DNA from: Pseudomonas syringae
GTDB lineage: Bacteria; Pseudomonadota; Gammaproteobacteria; Pseudomonadales; Pseudomonadaceae
Assembly (NCBI RefSeq): GCF_021605415.1
Contig: NZ_WKEQ01000007.1
Span: 124,001 to 188,000 of the forward strand
Reading direction: 5' to 3'
Length of the DNA stretch: 64,000 nt
Shown: positions 44,760 to 53,131 of the stretch, piece by piece
How the letters are laid out: every line of letters starts with the position of its first letter
How positions within the stretch are numbered: position 1 is the stretch's first letter
Translations under genes and position numbers: made by a program
Notes under the pieces: model-generated
The model's input: the letters and a program-made list of their open reading frames with translations, nothing else
Told to the model about the DNA's origin: nothing
Databases searched by the model: none

Positions 44760-47417
44760 ATGATCAACGTTGACCTGCAACAACTCATCCAGGCGCTGGA
44801 CGCCGAAACCCGCCGTGATCTGGAGCGTTCAGCCGAGCGTTGCGTCGCCCGTGGCGGCAGCAAGATCCTCGTCGAAGACTTGATGCTCGGCTTGCTGGAA
44901 CGCCCGAACGGGCTGCTGTCCCGCGCCCTGCAAGACGCCGATGTCGATGCCGGTGAGCTGAGCGCCGCCCTGCAATCGCGGGTTGAACACAGCGCTTCGC
45001 GCAACCCGGTGTTTGCCCCGGAACTGGTGCAATGGCTGCAAGACGCTTTGCTGGTGGCCAACCTTGAACTGGGCCAGACCCAGGTCGAAGACGCCGCGTT
45101 GATCCTCGCGCTGCTGCGCAATCCGATGCGCTACGCCGGCAGCCGTTATCAACCGCTGCTCGCCAGGCTGAACATCGATCGCCTGAAAGAATTCGCCCTG
45201 TCGCAACAGGAGCAACCGGCGGCCAACGGCAAACCGGCCGCCCAAGGTGAATCGCTGCTTCAACGCTTCACTCACAACCTGACCCAGCAGGCCCGCGACG
45301 GCAAACTGGACCCGGTGCTGTGCCGTGACGGCGCGATCCGTCAGATGGTCGACATCCTCGCCCGTCGCCGCAAAAACAACCCGATCGTGGTCGGTGAGGC
45401 TGGTGTCGGCAAAACCGCCATCGTCGAAGGCCTGGCCTCGCGCATCGCTGCCGGTGAAGTGCCGCAAGTGCTCAAAGGCGTCGAACTGCTGTCGCTGGAC
45501 ATGGGCTTGTTGCAGGCCGGCGCCAGCGTCAAAGGTGAATTCGAGCGTCGTCTGAAAGGCGTGATCGACGAGGTCAAAGCCTCGCCAAAACCGATCATCC
45601 TGTTCATCGACGAAGCCCACACCCTGATCGGCGCTGGCGGCAATGCCGGTGGCTCCGATGCGGCCAACCTGTTGAAGCCGGCGCTGGCGCGGGGCGAGTT
45701 GCGCACCATCGCGGCGACCACCTGGGCCGAATACAAGAAATACTTCGAGAAAGACCCGGCCCTGGCTCGTCGTTTCCAGCCGGTGCAATTGCATGAGCCG
45801 ACCGTCAGCGAAGCCGTGACCATCCTCCGTGGTCTGGCCCAGGTCTACGAGAAAAGCCACGGCATCTACCTGCGTGACGACGCTGTGGTCTCTGCCGCCG
45901 AGCTGTCCGCTCGTTATCTGGCCGGTCGGCAACTGCCGGACAAGGCTGTCGACGTGCTCGACACCGCGTGCGCCCGCGTGCGCATCAGCCTTGCCGCCGC
46001 GCCGGAGAGCCTCGAACGCCTGCGTGGCGAACTGGCCGAAGGTGGCCGTCAACGTCAGGCGCTGCGCCGCGATGCCGAGGCCGGTCTGCTGATCGACCAC
46101 GAAGCGCTGGAGGCGCTGGAAGCGCGACTGGACGACGCCGAAAGCGAAATGGTCGCGCTGGAAACTTTGTGGACTGAACAGAAAGCATTGGCCGAGCGTC
46201 TGCTGGAGCTGCGTCAGCAACTGGCCAAGGCCCGCGAGGCTGCAGCTGTTGAGCCGACCGTCAGCGTTGAAGAAGACGCCGAAGGCACCGTGATTGAAAC
46301 TATGGTCGCCGAAGTCGAAGAAGGCCAGAGCGTCGAAGCGCTGGAAGCTCAGCTGCATGAAACCCACGCCGCGTTGACCGCTGCGCAAGTCAAAGAACGC
46401 CTGGTCAGCTTCGAAGTGTGCCCGCGTCTGGTTGCCGAAGTGATCAGCGCCTGGACCGGCGTGCCATTGGCGCAACTGGCCCGCGAGCACAACGCCAAGG
46501 TCGCCAGTTTCGCCAGCGACCTGCGCACGCGCATCCGTGGTCAGGAACAAGCCGTACACGCGCTGGATCGCTCAATGCGCGCCACTGCCGCCGGTCTGAA
46601 CAAGCCTGATGCCCCGGTCGGCGTGTTCCTGCTGGTCGGCCCGAGCGGCGTCGGCAAGACCGAAACCGCCTTGGCGTTGGCCGACTTGCTGTACGGCGGC
46701 GACCGCTTCATCACGACCATCAACATGTCCGAATTCCAGGAGAAGCACACCGTCTCCCGCCTGATCGGCGCGCCGCCAGGCTACGTCGGCTATGGCGAGG
46801 GTGGCATGCTTACCGAAGCCGTGCGCCAGAAGCCGTACTCCGTGGTGCTGCTCGATGAAGTCGAAAAGGCTGATCCGGACGTGCTCAACCTGTTCTACCA
46901 AATCTTCGACAAAGGCGTGGCCAACGACGGCGAAGGTCGTGAAATCGACTTCCGCAACACGCTGATCCTGATGACCTCGAACCTCGGTAGCGACCGCATC
47001 AGCGACCTCTGCGAAAACGGCGCGCGACCGACCGCCGAAGTGCTCGAAGAAACGATTCGCCCAGTGCTGAGCAAGCACTTCAAACCGGCATTGCTGGCGC
47101 GCATGAAAGTGGTGCCGTACTACCCGGTCGGCGGCCCGGTACTGCGCGAGCTGATCGAGATCAAACTGGCTCGTTTGGGTGAGCGCCTGAACCGCCGACA
47201 GCTGGATTTCTCGTGGTGCCAGAACCTGGTCGATCATTTGTCCGAGCGCTGCACCCAAAGCGACAGCGGCGCGCGCCTGATCGATCATTTGCTCGATCAG
47301 CATGTGCTGCCGCTGGTGGCCGACCGTTTGCTCGATGCCATGGCCACCGGTGAAAGCCTCAAGCGCGTTCATGCGACGCTCGATGGCGACGCCAGCGTGA
47401 CGTGCGAGTTCGCCTGA
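44760..47417 (+). CDS. tssH: T6SS ATPase ClpV (TssH)
   Basis: ClpV unfolds contracted TssB-TssC sheath so it can be reused. It has 885 residues, the usual size. It has the N-terminal Clp domain (residues 1-150), a first AAA+ module with Walker A GEAGVGKTAIVEG and FIDEAHTLIGAGG, a coiled-coil middle insertion (about 400-540), and a second module with Walker A GPSGVGKTETALALA. The pore-loop context PPGYVGYGEGG is seen. AAGGACG precedes the ATG. The sigma-54 activator gene follows after 10 nt. Confidence 0.97.
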   Translation: MINVDLQQLIQALDAETRRDLERSAERCVARGGSKILVEDLMLGLLERPNGLLSRALQDADVDAGELSAALQSRVEHSASRNPVFAPELVQWLQDALLVANLELGQTQVEDAALILALLRNPMRYAGSRYQPLLARLNIDRLKEFALSQQEQPAANGKPAAQGESLLQRFTHNLTQQARDGKLDPVLCRDGAIRQMVDILARRRKNNPIVVGEAGVGKTAIVEGLASRIAAGEVPQVLKGVELLSLDMGLLQAGASVKGEFERRLKGVIDEVKASPKPIILFIDEAHTLIGAGGNAGGSDAANLLKPALARGELRTIAATTWAEYKKYFEKDPALARRFQPVQLHEPTVSEAVTILRGLAQVYEKSHGIYLRDDAVVSAAELSARYLAGRQLPDKAVDVLDTACARVRISLAAAPESLERLRGELAEGGRQRQALRRDAEAGLLIDHEALEALEARLDDAESEMVALETLWTEQKALAERLLELRQQLAKAREAAAVEPTVSVEEDAEGTVIETMVAEVEEGQSVEALEAQLHETHAALTAAQVKERLVSFEVCPRLVAEVISAWTGVPLAQLAREHNAKVASFASDLRTRIRGQEQAVHALDRSMRATAAGLNKPDAPVGVFLLVGPSGVGKTETALALADLLYGGDRFITTINMSEFQEKHTVSRLIGAPPGYVGYGEGGMLTEAVRQKPYSVVLLDEVEKADPDVLNLFYQIFDKGVANDGEGREIDFRNTLILMTSNLGSDRISDLCENGARPTAEVLEETIRPVLSKHFKPALLARMKVVPYYPVGGPVLRELIEIKLARLGERLNRRQLDFSWCQNLVDHLSERCTQSDSGARLIDHLLDQHVLPLVADRLLDAMATGESLKRVHATLDGDASVTCEFA

Positions 47418-47427
47418 GGTGGGTGTG

Positions 47428-48948
47428 ATGTTCACTCAAGTGCCGCAGCCGCTGGCCTATGCCGAAGCCTTGCTGGCGCAGTTCGCCAGCCTGTCGCGGG
47501 CGTCGGACGGTGCTGCGCTGCTGGGTGACTTCGTGCGCGGGCTGGCCGATCTCAGCGGTTGTGAACTGACGCAGTTGTATCTGCTCGACGCGACTCACAC
47601 GTGCCTGGGGATGAATGCCGAATGCCTGGACGGCGTTCTGCAACCCCGGGAAGCAGCAAGCCTTCCGGCGGACTACAACGGTGAGCAGTTGCTGCAATTC
47701 GCCCTGTGCCAGAACCGCGTGGTGGCCCTCGACGATTTGAGCGCCAGCCTGCACGAAACCAGTTTCCTGCCGGCAGCGGCGACGCCGTGGCAGTCGCTGC
47801 TGTGCGTGCCGCTGGTCAACCGGCAAAAAGCGGTCGAAGGTTTGCTGCTGTGCGCCAGCCGCCGCCATGTCGACTTGCAAGGCTTCGCCGACTCCCTCGG
47901 CCAGCTCGGCTCGTTCGTGCTCGGTCAGTTGCATCTGCTGCAGCGTTTGCGGCAGCCGGCCGGCGTCGCGGCCCCGGTGTCGCGCAACCTGCCGAGCGTC
48001 AATGGGTATGGTTTGATCGGCAAAAGTGCGGCGATGCGCCAGACCCATTCGCTGATCAGCAAGGTCCTGCACAGCCCCTACACCGTGTTGTTGCGCGGCG
48101 AGACCGGCACCGGCAAGGAAGTCGTGGCCCGGGCCATTCACGATTGCGGCCCGCGTCGTTCACAGGCGTTCATCGTGCAGAACTGCGCGGCGTTCCCGGA
48201 AAACCTGCTGGAAAGCGAGCTGTTCGGCTATCGCAAAGGGGCTTTCACCGGTGCCGACCGTGATCGCGCCGGGCTGTTCGACGCGGCCAATGGCGGCACC
48301 CTGTTGCTCGATGAAATCGGCGACATGCCGTTGTCGTTGCAAGCCAAGTTGCTGCGTGTTTTGCAGGAAGGTGAAATTCGTCCGTTGGGCTCCAACGACA
48401 CCCACAAGATCGATGTGCGCATCATCGCTGCAACCCACCGGGATCTCTCAGTGATGGTCAGCGAAGGTAAATTCCGCGAAGACCTGTTCTACCGCCTCGC
48501 GCAGTTCCCGATCGAGTTGCCGGCGTTGCGTCAGCGTGAAGGCGACATCCTTGATCTGGCCCGGCATTTTGCCCACAAGGCCTGCGACTTTTTGCAACGC
48601 GATGCCGTGCAGTGGTCACAAGAAGCGCTTGAGCATTTGTCGGGTTATGCCTTCCCCGGCAACGTGCGCGAACTCAAAGGCCTGGTCGAACGCGCGGTGT
48701 TGCTGTGCGAGGGCGGAGAGTTGCTGGCCGAGCATTTTTCCCTGCGCATGGAACCAGTGCCCGAAGACAACAACGGTCTGAACCTGCGTGAACGGCTGGA
48801 GAAAGTCGAACGCAGTCTGCTGCTCGATTGCCTGCGCAAGAACGACGGCAACCAGACTCTCGCCGCCCGCGAACTGGGCCTGCCACGCCGCACGCTGCTG
48901 TACCGCCTCGGGCGGCTGAATATCAATCTGGGAGATTTCGATGGCTAG
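47428..48948 (+). CDS. Sigma-54-dependent activator of the T6SS (Sfa2-like)
   Basis: This is a 506-residue enhancer-binding protein. The ATG at 47428 is preceded by GAGGTGG. Residues 1-175 form a GAF-like sensor region. The AAA+ domain has Walker A GETGTGKEV, the sigma-54 contact loop GAFTGA, and Walker B LLLDEIGDMPL. The Fis-type helix-turn-helix is at the C-terminus (NQTLAARELGLPRRTLLYRL). All motifs needed to work with RpoN are intact. The gene order matches sfa2 of the P. aeruginosa HSI-II cluster. It probably controls T6SS or related genes, but I found no convincing -24/-12 promoter in this window. Confidence 0.92.
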   Translation: MFTQVPQPLAYAEALLAQFASLSRASDGAALLGDFVRGLADLSGCELTQLYLLDATHTCLGMNAECLDGVLQPREAASLPADYNGEQLLQFALCQNRVVALDDLSASLHETSFLPAAATPWQSLLCVPLVNRQKAVEGLLLCASRRHVDLQGFADSLGQLGSFVLGQLHLLQRLRQPAGVAAPVSRNLPSVNGYGLIGKSAAMRQTHSLISKVLHSPYTVLLRGETGTGKEVVARAIHDCGPRRSQAFIVQNCAAFPENLLESELFGYRKGAFTGADRDRAGLFDAANGGTLLLDEIGDMPLSLQAKLLRVLQEGEIRPLGSNDTHKIDVRIIAATHRDLSVMVSEGKFREDLFYRLAQFPIELPALRQREGDILDLARHFAHKACDFLQRDAVQWSQEALEHLSGYAFPGNVRELKGLVERAVLLCEGGELLAEHFSLRMEPVPEDNNGLNLRERLEKVERSLLLDCLRKNDGNQTLAARELGLPRRTLLYRLGRLNINLGDFDG

Positions 48949-49041
48949 GCAAACGCCCCTCGTTTTCACCCTGTCCGCTAATAACAGCGCCGCCCGCAAG
49001 GGCTGGCGCTTTGTGCTTTGTCTACCTTTGGAGACCCTCTG

Positions 49042-49182
49042 ATGTCTGTTCGTCACTGGCAAGCCGTCCTGCTGACCCTCGTCGTTCTATGCGGCCTCGG
49101 CGGCTGTAGCGGCAACTACAAATTCAACGACAACACCTATCGCCCGTTGGGTGATCCGCAAGCGGTCAATCGCGGCAAGTGA
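49042..49182 (+). CDS. 46-residue T6SS-associated lipoprotein
   Basis: This is a very small lipoprotein beginning MSVRHWQAVLLTLVVLCGLG with the lipobox LGGC (Cys22, Ser at +2). The mature part is only 25 residues (CSGNYKFNDNTYRPLGDPQA...). GGAG lies 9 nt before the ATG. The next gene starts 18 nt downstream. It lies between the sigma-54 activator and the FHA gene, away from tssJ, which is the usual T6SS lipoprotein and is present separately. Its role is unknown. Confidence 0.82.
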   Translation: MSVRHWQAVLLTLVVLCGLGGCSGNYKFNDNTYRPLGDPQAVNRGK

Positions 49183-49200
49183 CCGCAAGGAGCATCAAAC

Positions 49201-50397
49201 ATGGAACTGGTTTTCGAAATGCTGCAAACCAAGCAGTTCGTGCCCACGGAGTTGTGCCAAAAGACGTTCAAGCAAGCCGGCGGCGTGATCGGGCGGGGCG
49301 AGGATTGCGACTGGATCATCCCTGACCGCAAGCGGCATTTGTCCAATCACCACGCGGTGATCAGCTACCGCGAGGGTACGTTTTTCCTGACCGACACCAG
49401 CAGCAACGGGGTGACCAACAGCGAAAGCGGCGCGCGACTGCACAAGGGCGAGCCGGTGCGGATCGAACACGGCAGCATCTACGTGTTGGGCGATTTCGAA
49501 ATCCGCGCGCGACTGGTGCGTGACCCGGCGACGTTCGAGGGCGAAGTCGGCCGCCCACGCGCGGCCGGCAGCATCATTCCGGATGACGCGTTCCTCGATC
49601 TCGATCCGCTCAACGCCCTCGAACAACAAGAGCGCGTGTACTCGGAAATCGATGAACTGCTGGCGCCCAATACCACGCCGGAAGACAGCCGTCAGCGTGC
49701 TGACTACGCACGCATCGACATGGAAAGCCTGATGGTGCCGGAGCTGATCGACGCCCCGGCCGAGCCCGAGCCAGCGCCCGCGCCGAAAGCCGTGGAGCGT
49801 CAGCGCGAAGGTTTCTGGGATCACTTTGGCGCCGCCCTCGGCGTGGATCTCAAAGGCCTCGACCACGATGCCCGCGAAGCCCTGGCGCTGAACGCTGCCC
49901 GTCTGCTCAAACAGAGCGTCGGCGGTTTGCAGCAGAGCTTGCGCACCCGTTCCGAGTTGAAAAACGAACTGCGCCTGGCCCAAACCACCGTCCAAGGCAC
50001 CAACAAGAACCCGCTGAAATTCGCCGTCGATGCCGGTGAAGCCTTGGGGATTCTGTTGCAGCCGCACAAGCCGGGTCATCTGCCTGCCGAGCAAGCAATC
50101 TCCCGCGCATTCCGCGACTTGCAGGCGCATCAGGTGGCGTTGCTGACCGCCAGCCGCGCGGCGGTTCGCGGCACCCTCGAACACTTCTCGCCGCAGCAAC
50201 TGACCCTGCGTTTCGAACGCGACAACAAGCCGTTGCTCGCCACTTCGGGCAGCCGCTGGAGAGCCTACGGCCGTTATCACCAGGCACTGCGTCAGGACGA
50301 TGACTGGAGCGAGCGCTTGCTGGCCCGCGACTTCGCCCAGGCTTACGAAGAACAGATCCGCCTGATTTCCACCCTCCACACCGACCACCAAGGATGA
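49201..50397 (+). CDS. tagH: T6SS FHA-domain protein (TagH/Fha)
   Basis: This protein reads the phospho-signal set by the kinase and phosphatase encoded at the end of the cluster. It has 398 residues. The N-terminal FHA domain holds the phosphothreonine pocket: VIGRGEDCDWIIPDRKRHLS, NHHAVISY and TSSNGVTN. After a Pro/Ala linker (about residue 190) comes the T6SS-specific C-terminal domain with REGFWDHFGAALGVDLKGLD. AAGGAG precedes the ATG. tssJ follows after 5 nt. Confidence 0.94.
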   Translation: MELVFEMLQTKQFVPTELCQKTFKQAGGVIGRGEDCDWIIPDRKRHLSNHHAVISYREGTFFLTDTSSNGVTNSESGARLHKGEPVRIEHGSIYVLGDFEIRARLVRDPATFEGEVGRPRAAGSIIPDDAFLDLDPLNALEQQERVYSEIDELLAPNTTPEDSRQRADYARIDMESLMVPELIDAPAEPEPAPAPKAVERQREGFWDHFGAALGVDLKGLDHDAREALALNAARLLKQSVGGLQQSLRTRSELKNELRLAQTTVQGTNKNPLKFAVDAGEALGILLQPHKPGHLPAEQAISRAFRDLQAHQVALLTASRAAVRGTLEHFSPQQLTLRFERDNKPLLATSGSRWRAYGRYHQALRQDDDWSERLLARDFAQAYEEQIRLISTLHTDHQG

Positions 50398-50402
50398 TGC
50401 GC

Positions 50403-50903
50403 ATGTCTCGCCGCTCTATCGCTTTTTTCAAGACGCTGACTGCGCTTATCGCCCTGGTGCTGATGGCCGGCTGCTCGTCATTGTCGCCGTATTCCAACGT
50501 GACCAAGCTGAACCTGAAGCTGACCGGCAGCGACCAGCTCAACCCGGATCTCAACGGGCGTCCGTCGCCAATCGTCGTGCGTCTGTTCGAGCTCAAACAC
50601 CCGGTGACATTCGAGAACGCCGATTTCTTCAGCCTCTACGAGCGCGCCAAGGAATCCCTGAATCCGGATCTGGTGGCCAGCGAAGAACTCGAACTGCGCC
50701 CGGGCGAAACCATCGAGCTGAAACTCAGCGTGGAAGAAGGCAGCCGTTACGTCGGCGTCCTCGCGGCCTATCGCGACCTGCCGGAAACCAACTGGCGCTA
50801 CACCGTGCAAATCACCCCGGTGGAAGTCACCGAGGCTGACCTGACCCTCGACCAGGCTGGCATCCGCAATACCCATCAAGTGCTCGCCAAGGTGGATGAC
50901 TGA
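50403..50903 (+). CDS. tssJ: T6SS outer-membrane lipoprotein TssJ
   Basis: TssJ anchors the membrane complex to the outer membrane and binds TssM. The ATG at 50403 has AAGGA 8 nt upstream and gives 166 residues; an ATG at 50394 would overlap tagH but sits too close to the ribosome site. The lipobox is MAGC with Cys24 and Ser at +2. Core strands such as PIVVRLFELKHPVTFENADF and YVGVLAAYRDLPETNWRYTV are typical. tssK starts 2 nt downstream. Confidence 0.95.
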   Translation: MSRRSIAFFKTLTALIALVLMAGCSSLSPYSNVTKLNLKLTGSDQLNPDLNGRPSPIVVRLFELKHPVTFENADFFSLYERAKESLNPDLVASEELELRPGETIELKLSVEEGSRYVGVLAAYRDLPETNWRYTVQITPVEVTEADLTLDQAGIRNTHQVLAKVDD

Positions 50904-50905
50904 TC

Positions 50906-52237
50906 ATGAATACCCATAAAGTCATCTGGCAGGAAGGCATGCTGCTGCGCCCGCAGCACTTCCAGCACAACGATCGCTATTACGAACACCAGATGAAGAC
51001 CCGCACCAAGTTGCTGGGCGGTTATACCTGGGGTTTTCTCGACCTGGAGATCGACCTGCAATTCCTCAACATGGGCAAACTGGTGATCAGCGCTGCCTCG
51101 GGTATTCTGCCGGACGGCAGCCTGTTTGAGCTGGGTGGCAACACCGAGCCCCTGGCGCTGGACGTACCGCCGAATACCGGCAACACGCCGATCTATCTGG
51201 CACTGCCACTGGTCACGGGCAACCACATCGAATCGCGCCGTCCGGATCAGTCCGACGTGCTCGCGCGCTACACCGCGTACGAGGCCGAAGTAGCCGACTC
51301 CAACGCCGGCGACGATTCCTCCAGCCAAGTCAGCTGCGGCCGTCCGGATTTCAAACTCTTGCTCGGCGAGCAACAGAGCGACCAGGCCTACGTGAAACTG
51401 AAAATCTGCGACGTGCTCGACACCACGCCTGACGGCGTGATCAGCCTCGATCCGGATTTCGTGCCGACGTTCATTCAGGCGCATTCGTCCAGTTACCTGC
51501 TGTCGTGCCTGAAAGAAGTCATCAGCATGCTCGGTCACCGTGGCGACACGATTGCCGAGCGCATCCGCTCCAACGGCAAGGTCGGTGGCGCGGAAGTCGG
51601 CGATTTCATGATGCTGCAACTGATCAACCGCACCGAACTTGTGTTGCGCCATTACCTGGGGCTTGAGCAGGTTCACCCGGAAGAGTTGTACCGCACGCTG
51701 CTGGGCATGCTCGGCGATCTGGCGACGTTCTCCAGCGACAGCAAACGCCCGCGTCTGGACAGCCGCTACTCCCACGCCGACCAGGGCGCGAGCTTCCGCA
51801 AACTGATGGAGTCGATTCGCCAAGTGCTGTCGATGGTGCTCGAACAGCACGCCATCGAACTGATCCTGCAAGCGCGTCAGTACGGGATCATCGTGTCGCC
51901 GTTGCACGACCACAAACTGCTCGGCTCGGCGTCGTTCGTGCTGGCGGCCAGCGCCAACTGCGACTCCGAAGAATTGCGCCATCGCTTGCCGGCGCACCTC
52001 AAGGTCGGCCCGGTGGAGCGTATCCGCCAACTGGTCAACCTGCATCTGCCGGGCATCAAGGTCAAACCGTTGCCGGTGGCACCACGACAGATCGCGTTCC
52101 ACTCCAACAAAACCTATTTCATCCTCGAACTCAGTTCCGAAGACCTGGCACAACTCGAGCGCTCGGGCGGCTTCGCATTCCACGTGTCCGGCGAATTCGC
52201 CGAGCTTGAACTGAAATTCTGGGCCATCAGGAACTGA
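50906..52237 (+). CDS. tssK: T6SS baseplate protein TssK
   Basis: TssK links the baseplate to the membrane complex. It has 443 residues. The N-terminal signature VIWQEGMLLRPQHFQHNDRY is nearly invariant in the family. The C-terminal region contains the receptor-like domain with PVERIRQLVNLHLPGIKVKP and FYFIL-type strands. GGTGGATGACTGATC precedes the ATG. It lies between tssJ and tssL in tight spacing. Confidence 0.97.
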   Translation: MNTHKVIWQEGMLLRPQHFQHNDRYYEHQMKTRTKLLGGYTWGFLDLEIDLQFLNMGKLVISAASGILPDGSLFELGGNTEPLALDVPPNTGNTPIYLALPLVTGNHIESRRPDQSDVLARYTAYEAEVADSNAGDDSSSQVSCGRPDFKLLLGEQQSDQAYVKLKICDVLDTTPDGVISLDPDFVPTFIQAHSSSYLLSCLKEVISMLGHRGDTIAERIRSNGKVGGAEVGDFMMLQLINRTELVLRHYLGLEQVHPEELYRTLLGMLGDLATFSSDSKRPRLDSRYSHADQGASFRKLMESIRQVLSMVLEQHAIELILQARQYGIIVSPLHDHKLLGSASFVLAASANCDSEELRHRLPAHLKVGPVERIRQLVNLHLPGIKVKPLPVAPRQIAFHSNKTYFILELSSEDLAQLERSGGFAFHVSGEFAELELKFWAIRN

Positions 52238-52242
52238 CCGAC

Positions 52243-53118
52243 ATGATCAAGGATAGAGAACACCATCAGGACGACAAAACCGTCCTGCTCGACCGTCAGG
52301 GCCATGGCCCGGCCGCCAGTCCGCTGACCGACTTCGCGGCGCCGCCGCGTTTCGAGCAACTGGAAGAACGGATGATCTACGCGGCGCGCCTGCGTCCGGC
52401 GGAGGCTTTCAACATCAGCCTCAATTCGCTGGTGGCGGCATCGTCCGAACTGCTCTCCGAAGTGGTACGGCTCAAGCACAGCGCAACCCGCGAGGACCTG
52501 TACGCGCTCAATGAGCGCCTGACTGCCGGGCTCAAATTGTTTGAAGTACGCGCCCTGCACAACGGCGCCGAAAGCAGTCAGGTGATGGCCGCCCGTTACG
52601 TGCTCTGCACCGTGGTCGACGAAGCCGTCGTGACCACGCCGTGGGGTAATGAAAGCGAGTGGTCGCAGATGAGCCTGTTGAGCAGCTTCCACAACGAAAC
52701 CTTCGGCGGCGAGAAGTTCTTCCAGTTGCTCGATCGCTTGTCGAAAAACCCGGTCAAGCATTTGCCCATGCTGGAGCTGATGTACCTGTGCCTGTCGCTC
52801 GGTTTCGAGGGCAAGTACCGCGTGCAGGCACGCGGCATGCTCGAACTCGAAGGCATCCGCGACGCCTTGTACCGGCAGATCCGCCAGTTGCGTGGCGATG
52901 TGCCGCGCGAGTTGTCGCCGCATTGGGAAGGCTTGAACGATCAGCGCCGCAGCTTGGTGCGCATCGTACCGGCGTGGATGGTGGTGCTGTTCACGTTCGT
53001 GTGCCTGGTGGTGATGTATTCGGGTTTCGCCTGGGTTTTGGGCGAGCAGCGCGACACCGTATTGCAACCCTATCAGCCGATTGATCCAGTAGCGGTTCAG
53101 CCGCAGACGCAGCCGTAA
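52243..53118 (+). CDS. tssL: T6SS inner-membrane protein TssL (DotU)
   Basis: TssL forms the inner-membrane complex with TssM and TssJ. It has 291 residues. The cytoplasmic DotU domain contains VAARYVLCTVVDEAVVTTPW-like sequence (ARYVLCTVVDEAV) and FFQLLDRLSKNPVKHLPMLE. One membrane helix lies near the C-terminus (AWMVVLFTFVCLVVMYSGFA), followed by a short periplasmic tail. There is no OmpA-type peptidoglycan-binding extension, so wall anchoring must come from other parts. tssM starts 13 nt downstream. Confidence 0.96.
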   Translation: MIKDREHHQDDKTVLLDRQGHGPAASPLTDFAAPPRFEQLEERMIYAARLRPAEAFNISLNSLVAASSELLSEVVRLKHSATREDLYALNERLTAGLKLFEVRALHNGAESSQVMAARYVLCTVVDEAVVTTPWGNESEWSQMSLLSSFHNETFGGEKFFQLLDRLSKNPVKHLPMLELMYLCLSLGFEGKYRVQARGMLELEGIRDALYRQIRQLRGDVPRELSPHWEGLNDQRRSLVRIVPAWMVVLFTFVCLVVMYSGFAWVLGEQRDTVLQPYQPIDPVAVQPQTQP

Positions 53119-53131
53119 ACAGGGACGTGTG

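Noticed and set aside
48960-49035. Sigma-54-like promoter (ctggcgctttgtgctttg) before the small lipoprotein
   Set aside because: The distance between GG and GC is 8, not 10 bases, and the sequence is part of a hairpin (agcgccgcccgcaagggctg...).
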